This document shows, in pieces, positions 16,044-24,075 of a stretch of DNA of 31,428 nucleotides (position 1 is the first letter of the stretch; the number at the start of each line of letters is the position of its first letter). Both the position numbers and the translations under genes were made by a program. Location of the stretch: positions 1 through 31,428 of the forward strand of contig CAJTOT010000008.1 of NCBI GenBank assembly GCA_910577935.1. Reading direction: 5' to 3'. The notes below the pieces were generated by a model. That model worked only from the letters and a program-made list of their open reading frames with translations, did not search any database and was not told the DNA's origin. The stretch comes from an uncultured Hungatella sp. (GTDB lineage Bacteria > Bacillota > Clostridia > Lachnospirales > Lachnospiraceae).

Positions 16044-16077
16044 CAGGGCCGGCAGAAGAAGAAATCTGCCGGCCCTG
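16044..16077. terminator. Bidirectional hairpin terminator between the ABC permease and the flavoprotein gene
   Basis: Perfect 13-bp GC-rich stem (16044-16056 with 16065-16077) and 8-nt loop. The plus-strand side lacks a T-run; on the minus strand a T-rich stretch (ctctattttcttc) follows, so it better fits the end of the CooS operon. Confidence 0.6.
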
Positions 16078-16089
16078 AACGATGTGGGA

Positions 16090-17316
16090 TTATTCTGACA
16101 CCCACTGGTATGTTCCCCGTTGGCCTGTGTGGTAGAAGTCCGCGTAGGTGATGTCAAACACGTCTTTTTTAATTTTGCTGATGTCAAGCTTATTCTTGAT
16201 AAGATACTGCCAGATTCCGCCGCCTGCGATGTTGCCCTGGAAGAGAATCCCTTCTACTTTTCCGTCTCTCAGGATAATCCGCTTGTACTGCCGGCGGTCT
16301 TCTCTGATCTGTACCTGGTCCCCTTCTTCTTCCCTGATTCTTCCCACGCAGAGAGTCACCAGACCGAAGAAATTGATGGTGTTTTTGACGGCATAGGTGT
16401 CGGTATAGCTGGCGTTCATGCCGCACATGCTCTTCCCGGCGACGCGCCCCTGGTCCGCGGCGTTGGGCCAGATTCCGGACAGAGCGGTAATGTCTCCCGC
16501 GGCGTAGATGTCCGGCGCCGAGGTCTTCATAGAGGCGTCCACGGTGATGCCTCTTTCCGCGGCGATGCCGCTGCCCTCCAGACAGGCCAGGGCGGACCGG
16601 ACGCCTGCCGCGACGATGATCAGGTCGCAGGGAATCTCATCCCCGTTGTCCAGGATGACCTTGTGGATCTTCCCGTCGGCCTCGCATACCGCCTGTGACG
16701 CCTTTCTCTCCAGGACAAAGCGGACTCCCGCCTTTTCAAAACGCTCCTGGTAGGCTCTTGCGGCGCGGGCATCCAGCTGCATGGGGAGAATCCGGTCAGC
16801 CATCTCCACGATCGTCAGCTTCTTTCCCCGCTCCAGAAGGCCGTAGGCGGCGTCCAGCCCCACCAGGCCGGAGCCGATGACCAGAACCTGTTCAGCCTGC
16901 CGGGCTTCTTTCACGATGGCCTGGGCGTCAGGCAGATTTCTCAGGCCATAGACGTTGGAGGCTTTTCGGAGTTCTCCCACGGGAGGGATAAAGCTGTCGG
17001 CGCCTGCGGCGATGAGGAGCTTGTCATAGCTGACGCTGTCGCCGCTGTCCAGATAAATCTCTTTTGCGTCAGGGGAGATCTTCTGCACCCGGATGCCTTT
17101 TTTCCATTCCACCTGATACCGCCGGAAAAAATCCTTCTCCGTAAAATCCAGTCCCTCCTCATCCCGTTCCCCGGAGATGTACTTGTGAAGCATACAGCGG
17201 GAGTGGACGCAGGTGTCGGCGGAGATCATAAGAATCTCGCCGGCGGGGTCATTCTGACGGATGGTCTTCGCGGCCTCGATGCCGGCCACGCCGGCTCCGA
17301 TAATCACATATTTCAT
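16090..17316 (-). CDS. FAD/NAD(P)-dependent oxidoreductase, CooS-CooF-linked flavoprotein
   Basis: A 408-residue class I pyridine nucleotide-disulfide-type oxidoreductase. The start is the ATG at 17316, with GAGGAGGTG upstream, two bases after the ferredoxin stop. The FAD-binding motif is GAGVAG at 7-12, and the NAD(P) dinucleotide fold is GSGLVG at 148-153 with Glu171 at the strand end, which favours NADH over NADPH. IYAAGDI near residue 290 is the second FAD contact. There is no CxxxxC redox disulfide, so it resembles NADH oxidase/rubredoxin-type reductases. CooS-CooF-flavoprotein clusters are known in other anaerobes, where the flavoprotein is thought to link the ferredoxin to NAD(P)+. The same role is inferred here. 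Confidence 0.88.
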   Translation of the reverse strand: MKYVIIGAGVAGIEAAKTIRQNDPAGEILMISADTCVHSRCMLHKYISGERDEEGLDFTEKDFFRRYQVEWKKGIRVQKISPDAKEIYLDSGDSVSYDKLLIAAGADSFIPPVGELRKASNVYGLRNLPDAQAIVKEARQAEQVLVIGSGLVGLDAAYGLLERGKKLTIVEMADRILPMQLDARAARAYQERFEKAGVRFVLERKASQAVCEADGKIHKVILDNGDEIPCDLIIVAAGVRSALACLEGSGIAAERGITVDASMKTSAPDIYAAGDITALSGIWPNAADQGRVAGKSMCGMNASYTDTYAVKNTINFFGLVTLCVGRIREEEGDQVQIREDRRQYKRIILRDGKVEGILFQGNIAGGGIWQYLIKNKLDISKIKKDVFDITYADFYHTGQRGTYQWVSE

Positions 17317-17318
17317 AG

Positions 17319-17765
17319 TCACACCTCCTCTACATGGATCGCCTTCTTTGGACAGGAGGCCACACAGGAGGGCTCTCCGCCGGAGTTGACACAGAAGTCG
17401 CACTTGATGACCTTGCTCTGAGTCACCGTGTCGGGCTTCAGGACTCCAAAGGGGCAGTTCATGACACACATGAAACAGGAACCGCACCGGGTCTCGTCGT
17501 AAAACACGTGGCCGCTTTCCGGGTCCTTGCAAAGGGCGCCGCTCATGCAGGACTTGACGCACTCAGGCTCGTCACAGTGGCGGCAGAACACAGGTCTGTA
17601 GCGTCCGCTGCCGTCTTTTAAAATAAAATTCCGGGACTCATTGTTCGGATCGGTCAGATCCAGGTCGTAGATGGTTCCCGGCGTCTCCCTGTGGGCCTGC
17701 ATACAGGCGGCGGAGCAGTTTTTACAGCCGTCACATTTTTCGTATTCCACTATGATGCGTTTCAT
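17319..17765 (-). CDS. cooF: CooF-like polyferredoxin, 4 x [4Fe-4S]
   Basis: A 148-residue iron-sulfur protein of the DmsB/CooF type. It has sixteen cysteines in four groups: 11/14/17/21, 61/64/69/73, 94/97/100/104 and 122/125/134/138. In this family the groups combine across the chain to hold four [4Fe-4S] clusters. No signal peptide is present, so it is cytosolic. CooF takes electrons from the CO dehydrogenase and hands them to a hydrogenase or, in this type of cluster, to a flavoprotein. It lies between cooS (14 bases from the cooS stop) and the flavoprotein gene (2 bases). No energy-converting hydrogenase genes are in the window. The symbol reflects family, not demonstrated function. Confidence 0.88.
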   Translation of the reverse strand: MKRIIVEYEKCDGCKNCSAACMQAHRETPGTIYDLDLTDPNNESRNFILKDGSGRYRPVFCRHCDEPECVKSCMSGALCKDPESGHVFYDETRCGSCFMCVMNCPFGVLKPDTVTQSKVIKCDFCVNSGGEPSCVASCPKKAIHVEEV

Positions 17766-17779
17766 GATCCTGCTCCTTT

Positions 17780-19663
17780 CTATATGTTGAGACCCCGGCG
17801 CTTTTCCAGTATAATCCGCTCCAGAATATCAGCGGACTCTCTTGCGTCGCTGTTGATGATTACCTGGCCGCCGGTGAGAGTTTTCATATCTTCGGTGAGC
17901 ACCTGAACAGCGGTCTTGCTGCCGGTGATGAAGGGAGGAAGCCCTAAGTGGAGGGGCAGCCCCAGGGCAAGGCCGTAGCAGCCGTCGGCGAGAGCCTGCT
18001 CCTCCAGCCACTGGGCGGCGGAGAGCACCAGGGGAAGCTGTGGAAGATCCACGTTCAGGGCTTCCGCCAGTTCTGTTGCCACGATCTCCAGACGTCCGAT
18101 GGCCAGGCAGGGACCGAAGTTGAGCACAGGGGGAATTCCCAGCTTCTCACACACGGCCCGCAGCTTCGGCCCCGCGTACTGGGCGGCCTCGGGGGTCATG
18201 AGACCGCAGTTTTCGATGCCTCCCGAAGAACAGCCGGCAGTGAGGACGATGATGTCCCTGGCGATCAGCTCTTTCACCAGATCCACGGTGAGAACGTCAT
18301 GGCCGCCTGCCGTGAGGTTGGAACAGCCCACCACTCCTGCCACGCCCTTGATGTCCCCTGCCACGATAAGGTCGATGAGGGGCTGCCAGCTTCCGCCCAG
18401 GAACTTCTTCAGGGAAGCCTCGCTGATGCCGGTAAGGGTGTTGTCGTTGCCGTGGTCCTTCATAAGATTCATGGGCACGCTGCCGCGGCGCTCCCTGTAA
18501 GCCTCCACGATCTCGTCGATGATCTGGTCGGTCACGGCAGGCCGGTTCTGGAAGTCAAATTCTTTCAGCTGGGCGTTGGCCTTCTTTGCCACGTTGTCGA
18601 TGCAGATCTGTTTGATCTTCAGCTGGTCGCAGATGGGCTCAATGCCGGGAAGGGTGCAGTTAAACTCGGAGATAACCGCGTCGATGCCGCCTGTTGCCAG
18701 AATCGCCTCGCTGGTGTAGTTGTTCCCGGCGTGTCCGTCGAAGATCTCCGTATAGTGAGCTCCGCGGAGCTGCAGGTCCTGTCCCACGCAGGTGCAGCCC
18801 ACCAGCTTAAAGCCTTTGGCTCCCGCCTCTCTGGCTTTTGCCTTCACGTCCTCATCCGTGAGGCGGTTTTGGAGGAAGGTAAACATGGAATGCTGGTGTC
18901 CGGTGATCATGATATTTATGTAGTCAGGGTCGATGACGCGGAGCCCTACGGGGGCAAGGCGGATCTCCGGTTCTCCCAGAACCACGTCGTTGAGAAGGTT
19001 GGTGAGCACCAGGCCGTAGATGCCGGTGGAGATTCCCAGCTTTAAGCAGTCCAAAAGCATGTTTACCGGATCGGAGTTTAGGTTGGTGGAGCACTTGACC
19101 ACGCCGTGGAACACCTGGGATTTGGCGCCGCCGGGGAGGATTCCCAGCTCCTTCCACCTGTCGTACCGGGGTTTGTAGGCCATCTTCTCGGTGAGGGCCA
19201 TCTTCTCGTACTCGGGAAGATAGAGGTCCTTGAGGACGGCGTCCGCCACCGCCTCTGCCCGCCGGTGAATATCCTCCTCCTCAATGCCGAAGACGGAGGC
19301 CAAGCGGTTTAAGGTGTTTACGCCTTTGATTTCCCCTTTTGTTCTGGCTGTGTTCTTTACGTTCAGAGCCGTATTTTCCACCACATGGATATAGCAGCCG
19401 GAACCGGAAGCGACGGCGCGGAGAAGATTTCTGGTGACGATGGTGTCGGCGTTGGCGCCGCAGATACCGCGGGGTGATTCAGGGGTGATGCGGCAGGGGC
19501 CGTTGGAGCAGAGGCGGCAGCAGACTCCCTGCAGGCCGAAAGCGCACTTGGTGCTCTGACTGTCTACCCGGTGGTGGGAAGTTTCCATAGGAAGTCCGGC
19601 GATGAACTGCTCTAAGGGCTTGTCCGCGCTTTTGCAGGTGCTGCATCCGTAACATTGATTCAT
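17780..19663 (-). CDS. cooS: CooS-type Ni-Fe carbon monoxide dehydrogenase homologue with altered catalytic residues
   Basis: A 627-residue protein; the ATG at 19663 follows AAGGAGGT. D- and B-cluster cysteines are present (Cys40, 48, 49, 52, 57, 68). By hand alignment to remembered CODH-II of Carboxydothermus, all six C-cluster ligands are kept: His256, Cys292, Cys336, Cys447, Cys478 and Cys519. However, the lysine of the SAAEAMHEKAVAIG motif (Lys563 there), which assists CO2/CO turnover, is Gln556 here (SAAQWLEEQALADG). The proton-relay histidine (His93 there) is Tyr91 (GCYIHVVE). An extra N-terminal C-x2-C-x2-C (Cys4, 7, 10) is also present. Conventional enzymes interconvert CO and CO2; this one may do so poorly or have another substrate. 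It leads a cooS-cooF-flavoprotein operon. No cooC or acetyl-CoA synthase gene is in the window. Confidence 0.9.
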   Translation of the reverse strand: MNQCYGCSTCKSADKPLEQFIAGLPMETSHHRVDSQSTKCAFGLQGVCCRLCSNGPCRITPESPRGICGANADTIVTRNLLRAVASGSGCYIHVVENTALNVKNTARTKGEIKGVNTLNRLASVFGIEEEDIHRRAEAVADAVLKDLYLPEYEKMALTEKMAYKPRYDRWKELGILPGGAKSQVFHGVVKCSTNLNSDPVNMLLDCLKLGISTGIYGLVLTNLLNDVVLGEPEIRLAPVGLRVIDPDYINIMITGHQHSMFTFLQNRLTDEDVKAKAREAGAKGFKLVGCTCVGQDLQLRGAHYTEIFDGHAGNNYTSEAILATGGIDAVISEFNCTLPGIEPICDQLKIKQICIDNVAKKANAQLKEFDFQNRPAVTDQIIDEIVEAYRERRGSVPMNLMKDHGNDNTLTGISEASLKKFLGGSWQPLIDLIVAGDIKGVAGVVGCSNLTAGGHDVLTVDLVKELIARDIIVLTAGCSSGGIENCGLMTPEAAQYAGPKLRAVCEKLGIPPVLNFGPCLAIGRLEIVATELAEALNVDLPQLPLVLSAAQWLEEQALADGCYGLALGLPLHLGLPPFITGSKTAVQVLTEDMKTLTGGQVIINSDARESADILERIILEKRRGLNI

Positions 19664-19691
19664 TTGTATAACCTCCTTGATAAAATGGATT

Positions 19692-19706
19692 TGTGTAATC
19701 AGCACA
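19692..19706. promoter_or_regulatory. TGTG...CACA dyad in the cooS leader (weak regulatory candidate)
   Basis: The sequence tgtgtaatcagcaca has matching TGTG and CACA ends. The spacing (15 in total) is one short of a standard CRP/FNR site, and the motif sits about 30 bases downstream of the predicted start, where a repressor would fit. Noted only as a candidate. Confidence 0.25.
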
Positions 19707-19743
19707 TGGTATTTTATATAGGAAATTTTACTATAAATGAGAA

Positions 19744-19749
19744 ATTATA
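19744..19749 (-). promoter_or_regulatory. Extended -10 element upstream of cooS
   Basis: On the minus strand, TGATATAAT: a perfect -10 (19744-19749) with the extended TG. No convincing -35 lies 16-18 bases upstream, as is common for extended -10 promoters. It would give a leader of about 75 bases. Confidence 0.5.
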
Positions 19750-19823
19750 TCAATGAAAAATGTAAAAGTTATAGAGAAATCGTTACTGTTCCCATGCGTT
19801 CACAGCAACCAGCAAACATCCAT

Positions 19824-19842
19824 GAAAATCGCCTGCGGCGAT
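19824..19842 (-). terminator. Weak terminator-like hairpin between DUF3842 and cooS
   Basis: A 6-bp GC-rich stem (19828-19833 with 19837-19842) with a 3-nt loop, followed on the minus strand by four T. It is too short to be efficient; partial read-through from DUF3842 into cooS is likely. Confidence 0.35.
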
Positions 19843-19871
19843 GGGATTTTTGCCCGCCCGGTGCATTGTAA

Positions 19872-20285
19872 TTATGACATTTCAATCAAAGTCTCCACCT
19901 TCTCGCAGACCAAACGTATGTATTCCCCCAGCCCGGTCTCTTTGCATCCTACAATGTAGTGATTGCACCGGTTGACCGGGATCAGGATCTTGTAGGCCCT
20001 GCTGGAGCTCACGGCGCGGGCGATGGCCGGAGTGATCTCTCCCAGGAGGGCGTCGGCGAAGACGATGCCTATGGGACCGATGATGAGGTCGGAGTCACGG
20101 GCGTTGACAATACAGGGATTTTCCCCAGTGGCCCCGTAGTCGGCGCCGGCCTTTAACATGGCGGAGGTGGCGATGGTGTTGGTGCCGATGGCGTAGAGTT
20201 CCAAGTCCGGGTGTCTTTTTTTCAGCTGCTCGATGACGGCTTTTCCCATCTTGCCGCCCTGACCGTCTATTATGGTAATTTTCAT
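19872..20285 (-). CDS. DUF3842 family protein
   Basis: A 137-residue small Rossmann-like protein. It begins ITIIDGQGGKMGKAV, a glycine-rich loop like a nucleotide-binding turn, and contains ENPCIVNARDSDLIIGPIG and NRCNHYIVGC. This pattern fits DUF3842, whose function is unknown. The ATG at 20285 has AGAGGG upstream. It is followed on the same strand by cooS after 208 bases with a separate promoter, so the two are neighbours and possibly partly cotranscribed. The conserved Cys/His in the C-terminal third could bind metal, but that is speculation. Confidence 0.82.
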   Translation of the reverse strand: MKITIIDGQGGKMGKAVIEQLKKRHPDLELYAIGTNTIATSAMLKAGADYGATGENPCIVNARDSDLIIGPIGIVFADALLGEITPAIARAVSSSRAYKILIPVNRCNHYIVGCKETGLGEYIRLVCEKVETLIEMS

Positions 20286-20330
20286 AGAGTCCCTCTTTCT
20301 GTGGTTAAGTCTTTTGATTCACTGTTTGAG

Positions 20331-20362
20331 CAGGTTTCCTTCTGCGTTGACAGGTTCCTTCT
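20331..20362. promoter_or_regulatory. Direct repeat overlapping the DUF3842 transcription start
   Basis: caggtttccttct (20331-20343) and caggttccttct (20351-20362) are near-identical, 20 bases apart (two helical turns), covering the predicted start and early leader. Such placement suits a repressor site. No regulator is known. Confidence 0.4.
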
Positions 20363-20391
20363 ATTGTAAATGGTGTGGAAAGGGGTGTCAA
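20363..20391 (-). promoter_or_regulatory. Strong sigma-A promoter for DUF3842
   Basis: On the minus strand: TTGACA (20386-20391), 17-base spacer, TACAAT (20363-20368). Consensus -35 and near-consensus -10. Transcription would start near 20356, leaving a leader of about 70 bases. Confidence 0.8.
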
Positions 20392-20427
20392 GAAGGGGAT
20401 TGGGGGGCTGCTTTTTCATGTTTTTTC

Positions 20428-20481
20428 GGGTCCCAAAGCCATGTATGACATGCAGGCATGTCATACATGACCTTTTGACCC
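20428..20481. repeat. 54-bp near-palindrome at the left edge of the AT-rich segment
   Basis: A perfect 14-bp inner dyad (20440-20453 with 20456-20469) separated by two bases, extended imperfectly (8 of 12 positions) to 20428 and 20481. No T-run follows on either strand in the right orientation, so a terminator is unlikely. It sits exactly where the GT2 reading frame is cut and base composition drops, suggesting an inserted repeat unit or a recombination site. Confidence 0.75.
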
Positions 20482-20505
20482 TGGCATCATGATATTTCAA
20501 TTCAA

Positions 20506-22164
20506 GTGTATGAAAATAGAGAGAATCTTGGTATATATAAAAGCAGATTGAGAGGATTAGAAAAATCAAAGGGATTATATATTTTGTTTTTAGACCAAGA
20601 TGATGAAATTAGTCCATTTTATTTATGGAGACAATATAATTTTATTGGAAAAGCAGATGCTGTACTATGTAATGGAGTTTACAGAACTAACAGAATTATT
20701 TATAAAGATTTAAAACAGCAAAAAGATGCTGTTTCGAAAGATGAATTTATAGGTAAAGGAAATATCATTATATCTCCGGGGCAAGTTCTATTAAAGAAAT
20801 CATCAATTCCGAGTAGATGGTTAAATTTGATGTTACAAGAAAATGGCAGTGATGATGTCCTGCTGTGGATTTTGATGTTCTGCGAAAAGAAAGTTTTTGC
20901 TGTAAATCCTTTTGACGATTATAAACATGTGGAAGAAGGGGAAAACACATCTTTAGATTTTGTCAGCATGAAAGAGTCCGTTGAGGAGATGCTCTCGGTA
21001 GTAAGAACTGAGAACTTATTAAAAGATTATACAGATTTATTGTTATTTGAAAAGGCAGCTCTTGAAAGAATCAGGAAATATGAGCTTTACATTGATGTAA
21101 ATGAAAACTGGGAAAGTATCATAACCCATATGGAAGAATTATGCAGATTAAAAAGAAATATAGCTGTATACGGATACGGCGTGTTGGGAAAAAGGTTATT
21201 ATCTGACTTGGAAGATAAGGGTGTAAAGATTAGCTTTGTCATAGATAAGGCAGCGGCAAATTTTACAGATGCCCATTATAGGATTTATGAGCCCGAAAAA
21301 ATTCCTGGGCAGGTGGATTTGATTAGTTTCCGGTATCTTGTGGATATGAACTTGAGAAGGGGTATGTTTATAGACAGGCTTTTGTACAGATACAGGAGGG
21401 ATAATGCCGCCTCGTCAACCTACAATCCCAGATTTGGGGAATTTAACCTGGCGGAATGCAGGTATATCCGGAAAAGGATGGGGGAGGAAGGGCTAACCGA
21501 CCGGGCGAGGCGGGCTTTTATGGCCAGGGAGACGGTTATGATGGCTCTTTCACCCTACACTACCTACAGGGAACACAGCCAGCCCGATGGAAGGGTTTCG
21601 GCGGCCCTTGACGCTTTCCGCGGCATCATCAGCCAGGACAGAAAAGAGGGGCTCTTAAGACAGCAGGAGATGCCGACAGAGCAGTGGATTGATATGCGTC
21701 TGTTTACAGAGAAACCGGAAGCCTATGAAGACTACGTCGCTGTCAAAGCAAAGACCCGCTATGACATCTATGGGGAATTTGTCCGGGAGATGGCCTCTAA
21801 AGGGCAAATCGTGGTGTTTTGCACAGGCAGAGCGGCAAAGTTCGCGCTGTGTCTCATGAGGATGAATCGTTTGGATAATACGGTGGCTGTCTGCGACAGC
21901 AACAGTGAAAAATGGGGAAGCGTTTATCACGGGCATGAGATTTTGTCTCCTGGGGAAGCGGTAAAGTTATATCCCCATGCCCACTATCTGATTGCCAACA
22001 GACGATGTCCTGAGGAGATCGCGGCCTGGCTGGAGAACAGCGGGATTTCGAGAGAAAATATGTCGGTATACAGACTCCCTCTCAGCGCGTTCGGGAGCAC
22101 GAATCTGTTTATGAGAGGATTGCAGCAGCCGCAGGGCAGGATCTGCATAACAAAAGGTGAGTGA
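20506..22164 (+). pseudogene. Chimeric, decapitated family 2 glycosyltransferase
   Basis: The frame opens inside a GT2 domain: ENLGIYKSRLRGL then YILFLDQDDEI is normally reached after ~60-70 residues of VSIIIPVYN-type sequence, which are missing. The GTG at 20506 has no ribosome site, and an in-frame TGA lies at 20476. The first ~820 bases are very AT-rich and end with a Rossmann-like tail (VYGYGVLGKRLL, up to PGQVDLI). At about 21325 composition jumps to the local GC level, and the protein continues as the late part of another GT2 (LLYRYRRDNAASST) with its own, second Rossmann-like tail (VVFCTGRAAKFAL). So an AT-rich 5' piece was joined in frame to the 3' end of a resident gene. Activity of either half is doubtful. 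The next gene is four bases downstream. Confidence 0.65.
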
Positions 22165-22168
22165 TAAA

Positions 22169-23998
22169 ATGAGTTCAGAACAGAGGCGGAGAGATCTGCC
22201 GAAGGCGATTATAAAATGGTATGACATAGACAGGGAAGACAAGGTTGCCTGTGTTGTGTTCGAAAACGGGAACAGCAGCCTGATTGCGGAGGCAATGGCG
22301 GAGGATGGGATATCTGTAACCTGCATTCCTCTTTCCCGGTTTACTCGCCGGGGAAACCGGGAGAGAGGATGTGAGGGTGATGTGGATAAAGGCGCGTACG
22401 ATATGGTGGTCGCCGTGGATGTGATTGAGTACGCTTTGGATGCGCCTGGTTTTTTGAGCCATGTGAAAATGCTGCTGAAGCCGGAGGGAACATTCCTTCT
22501 GGCAGCGGATAACCGTCTGGCGATCCGGTATTTCTGCGGAGACAGGGACCTTTACAGCGGCGGGAATTACGACGGCATAGAGAATTACAGACACCTGTCC
22601 CGGGAGGAGCGGCGCAAGCTGAGAGGAAGGGCATATTCCAGGGCGGAATTGACGGGGTTTCTGGAGCAGGCGGGTTTTTTCGGGCACCGCTTCTTTTCTG
22701 TGTTTCCCCGAATATCCAACCCGCAGATTCTTCTGGCTGAAGACTATAAGCCCAATGAGGCTCTGGATGTGAGAGTATTTCCGGAGTACAACAGCCCGGA
22801 TACGGTATTCCTTTTTGAGGAGGAGCTTTATCCTGACTTGATGAAGAACGGCCTTCTCCACCCTATGGCCAACGGATTTTTTGCAGAGTGCCCTCTTGGC
22901 CGGGGCTATGGGCCTGTGAACCAGGTTACGCTTTCGGGAGAGCGGGGGAGAGAGCATGCCATGGCTACCATCATACGAAGTGACGGTCTTGTGGAAAAAC
23001 GGGCGCTCTATCCGGAGGGCCAAAAAAGGCTGAACCTGCTTTTGGACAACCATCGGTATCTGACAGAGCACGGGGTGGACTTAGTCCATATGGAGAGGAG
23101 AGGGAATTCTCTTGTCATGCCCTGTGTGTCAGGAATCCCGGCAACCGATTATTTCCGGGAGCTGCTGGAAAAGGACAGGGACATGTTTTTGGCAAAGCTG
23201 GATATCTTCTGGGAGACGATTCTGGGCTCGTCAGAGCAGCTGCCTGTCCCGGAGGAGAATGGGGAGGTCATATTAGAGAGGGGATACCTGGATCTGGTAT
23301 CGCTGAACTGCTTTTATCTTGAAGGAAAATTTGTGTTCTATGACCAGGAACTGTATCTGGAACATGTGCCTGCAAAATCGATTATGCTCAGAACCATAGA
23401 GTTCATCTATAAATTTCATGATCACCTGGACGGCATCCTCCCAAGAGAGACGGTTTTCGGGCGGTATGGGATAGAAAAACTGAAAGATATATACGGCGGG
23501 CATGTGAGTGATTTTTTAAATGAACTGCGGGGAGACGACGGGATGTGGGATTATTTCCGAAGAGGGAGGAGAGAGTACGGCGCCGTCATGAAAAACCGGG
23601 AGAGGATGAATTATTCCTCAGAAGAACATGATAGGATTTTCAGAGATATCTTTTATCATGCCAGAGGCCGCAGGCTGTATCTTTTTGGATGCGGGAGATA
23701 CGCGAAACGGTTTCGGGAGACTTACAGAGACACATATCCTGCAGCCGGATATCTGGATAATGATGAAAGACTGCAGGGGAGGGTGATAGACGGACTTTTG
23801 GTGAGCGGTCCCGACCTGCTGCTGGAGATGAATCCGGAGGAGTTAAAGGTGATAATCTGCGTAAAAGATTATCTGCCGATCGTAAAGCAGCTTCGCAGGG
23901 AGGGAGTCCATAACTTCAGCGTGTATCTTCCTGATGTCCCGCAATCGCCGGGATATCCGGAAGAAATGTCCGGGAGGGAAGGGGCGGATGAACATTAG
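22169..23998 (+). CDS. Large surface-polysaccharide protein: SAM methyltransferase domain, kinase-like middle and Rossmann-like tail
   Basis: A 609-residue protein. I prefer the ATG at 22169 (AAGGTGA about eight bases upstream) over the GTG at 22157. Residues ~20-150 form a class I methyltransferase with a degenerate motif I (FENGNSSLIAEA), then YDMVVAVDVIEY, then LKPEGTFLLAADNRLAIRYFCG, as in methyltransferases of polysaccharide clusters. The middle (about 260-450; KRALYPEGQKRL, FYDQELYLE) resembles the phosphotransferase-like segment found behind such domains. Residues ~510-600 are a Rossmann-like tail (LYLFGCGRYAKRF) similar to the tails of the preceding chimeric glycosyltransferase. Together they look like a remnant of a cell-surface glycan locus. 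No wzx/wzy or other glycan genes are visible. Confidence 0.75.
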   Translation: MSSEQRRRDLPKAIIKWYDIDREDKVACVVFENGNSSLIAEAMAEDGISVTCIPLSRFTRRGNRERGCEGDVDKGAYDMVVAVDVIEYALDAPGFLSHVKMLLKPEGTFLLAADNRLAIRYFCGDRDLYSGGNYDGIENYRHLSREERRKLRGRAYSRAELTGFLEQAGFFGHRFFSVFPRISNPQILLAEDYKPNEALDVRVFPEYNSPDTVFLFEEELYPDLMKNGLLHPMANGFFAECPLGRGYGPVNQVTLSGERGREHAMATIIRSDGLVEKRALYPEGQKRLNLLLDNHRYLTEHGVDLVHMERRGNSLVMPCVSGIPATDYFRELLEKDRDMFLAKLDIFWETILGSSEQLPVPEENGEVILERGYLDLVSLNCFYLEGKFVFYDQELYLEHVPAKSIMLRTIEFIYKFHDHLDGILPRETVFGRYGIEKLKDIYGGHVSDFLNELRGDDGMWDYFRRGRREYGAVMKNRERMNYSSEEHDRIFRDIFYHARGRRLYLFGCGRYAKRFRETYRDTYPAAGYLDNDERLQGRVIDGLLVSGPDLLLEMNPEELKVIICVKDYLPIVKQLRREGVHNFSVYLPDVPQSPGYPEEMSGREGADEH

Positions 23999-24034
23999 AC
24001 TGGGGCGGGTGAAGTAAAGTTTGTCAAAAAGTAT

Positions 24035-24063
24035 TTGCAATTTACAATCTTTCGTGCTACAAT
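24035..24063 (+). promoter_or_regulatory. Sigma-A promoter of the TPP-controlled operon
   Basis: TTGCAA (24035-24040), 17-base spacer, TACAAT (24058-24063). Transcription would start near 24070, just before the riboswitch. Confidence 0.75.
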
Positions 24064-24075
24064 CAATACCAATAA

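Noticed and set aside
16090..17562. Upstream extension of the flavoprotein gene to 17562
   Set aside because: The extra 82 codons lie inside the ferredoxin gene in another frame; the start at 17316 has a strong ribosome site and begins the FAD motif.
17948..19045. 365-residue open frame opposite cooS
   Set aside because: It is the antisense of the cooS coding sequence in a GC-rich third-position context, without ribosome site or domain.
19692..19706. CooA, CRP or FNR operator in the cooS leader
   Set aside because: The TGTG/CACA halves are one base too close and the site lies downstream of the predicted start; kept only as a weak candidate feature.
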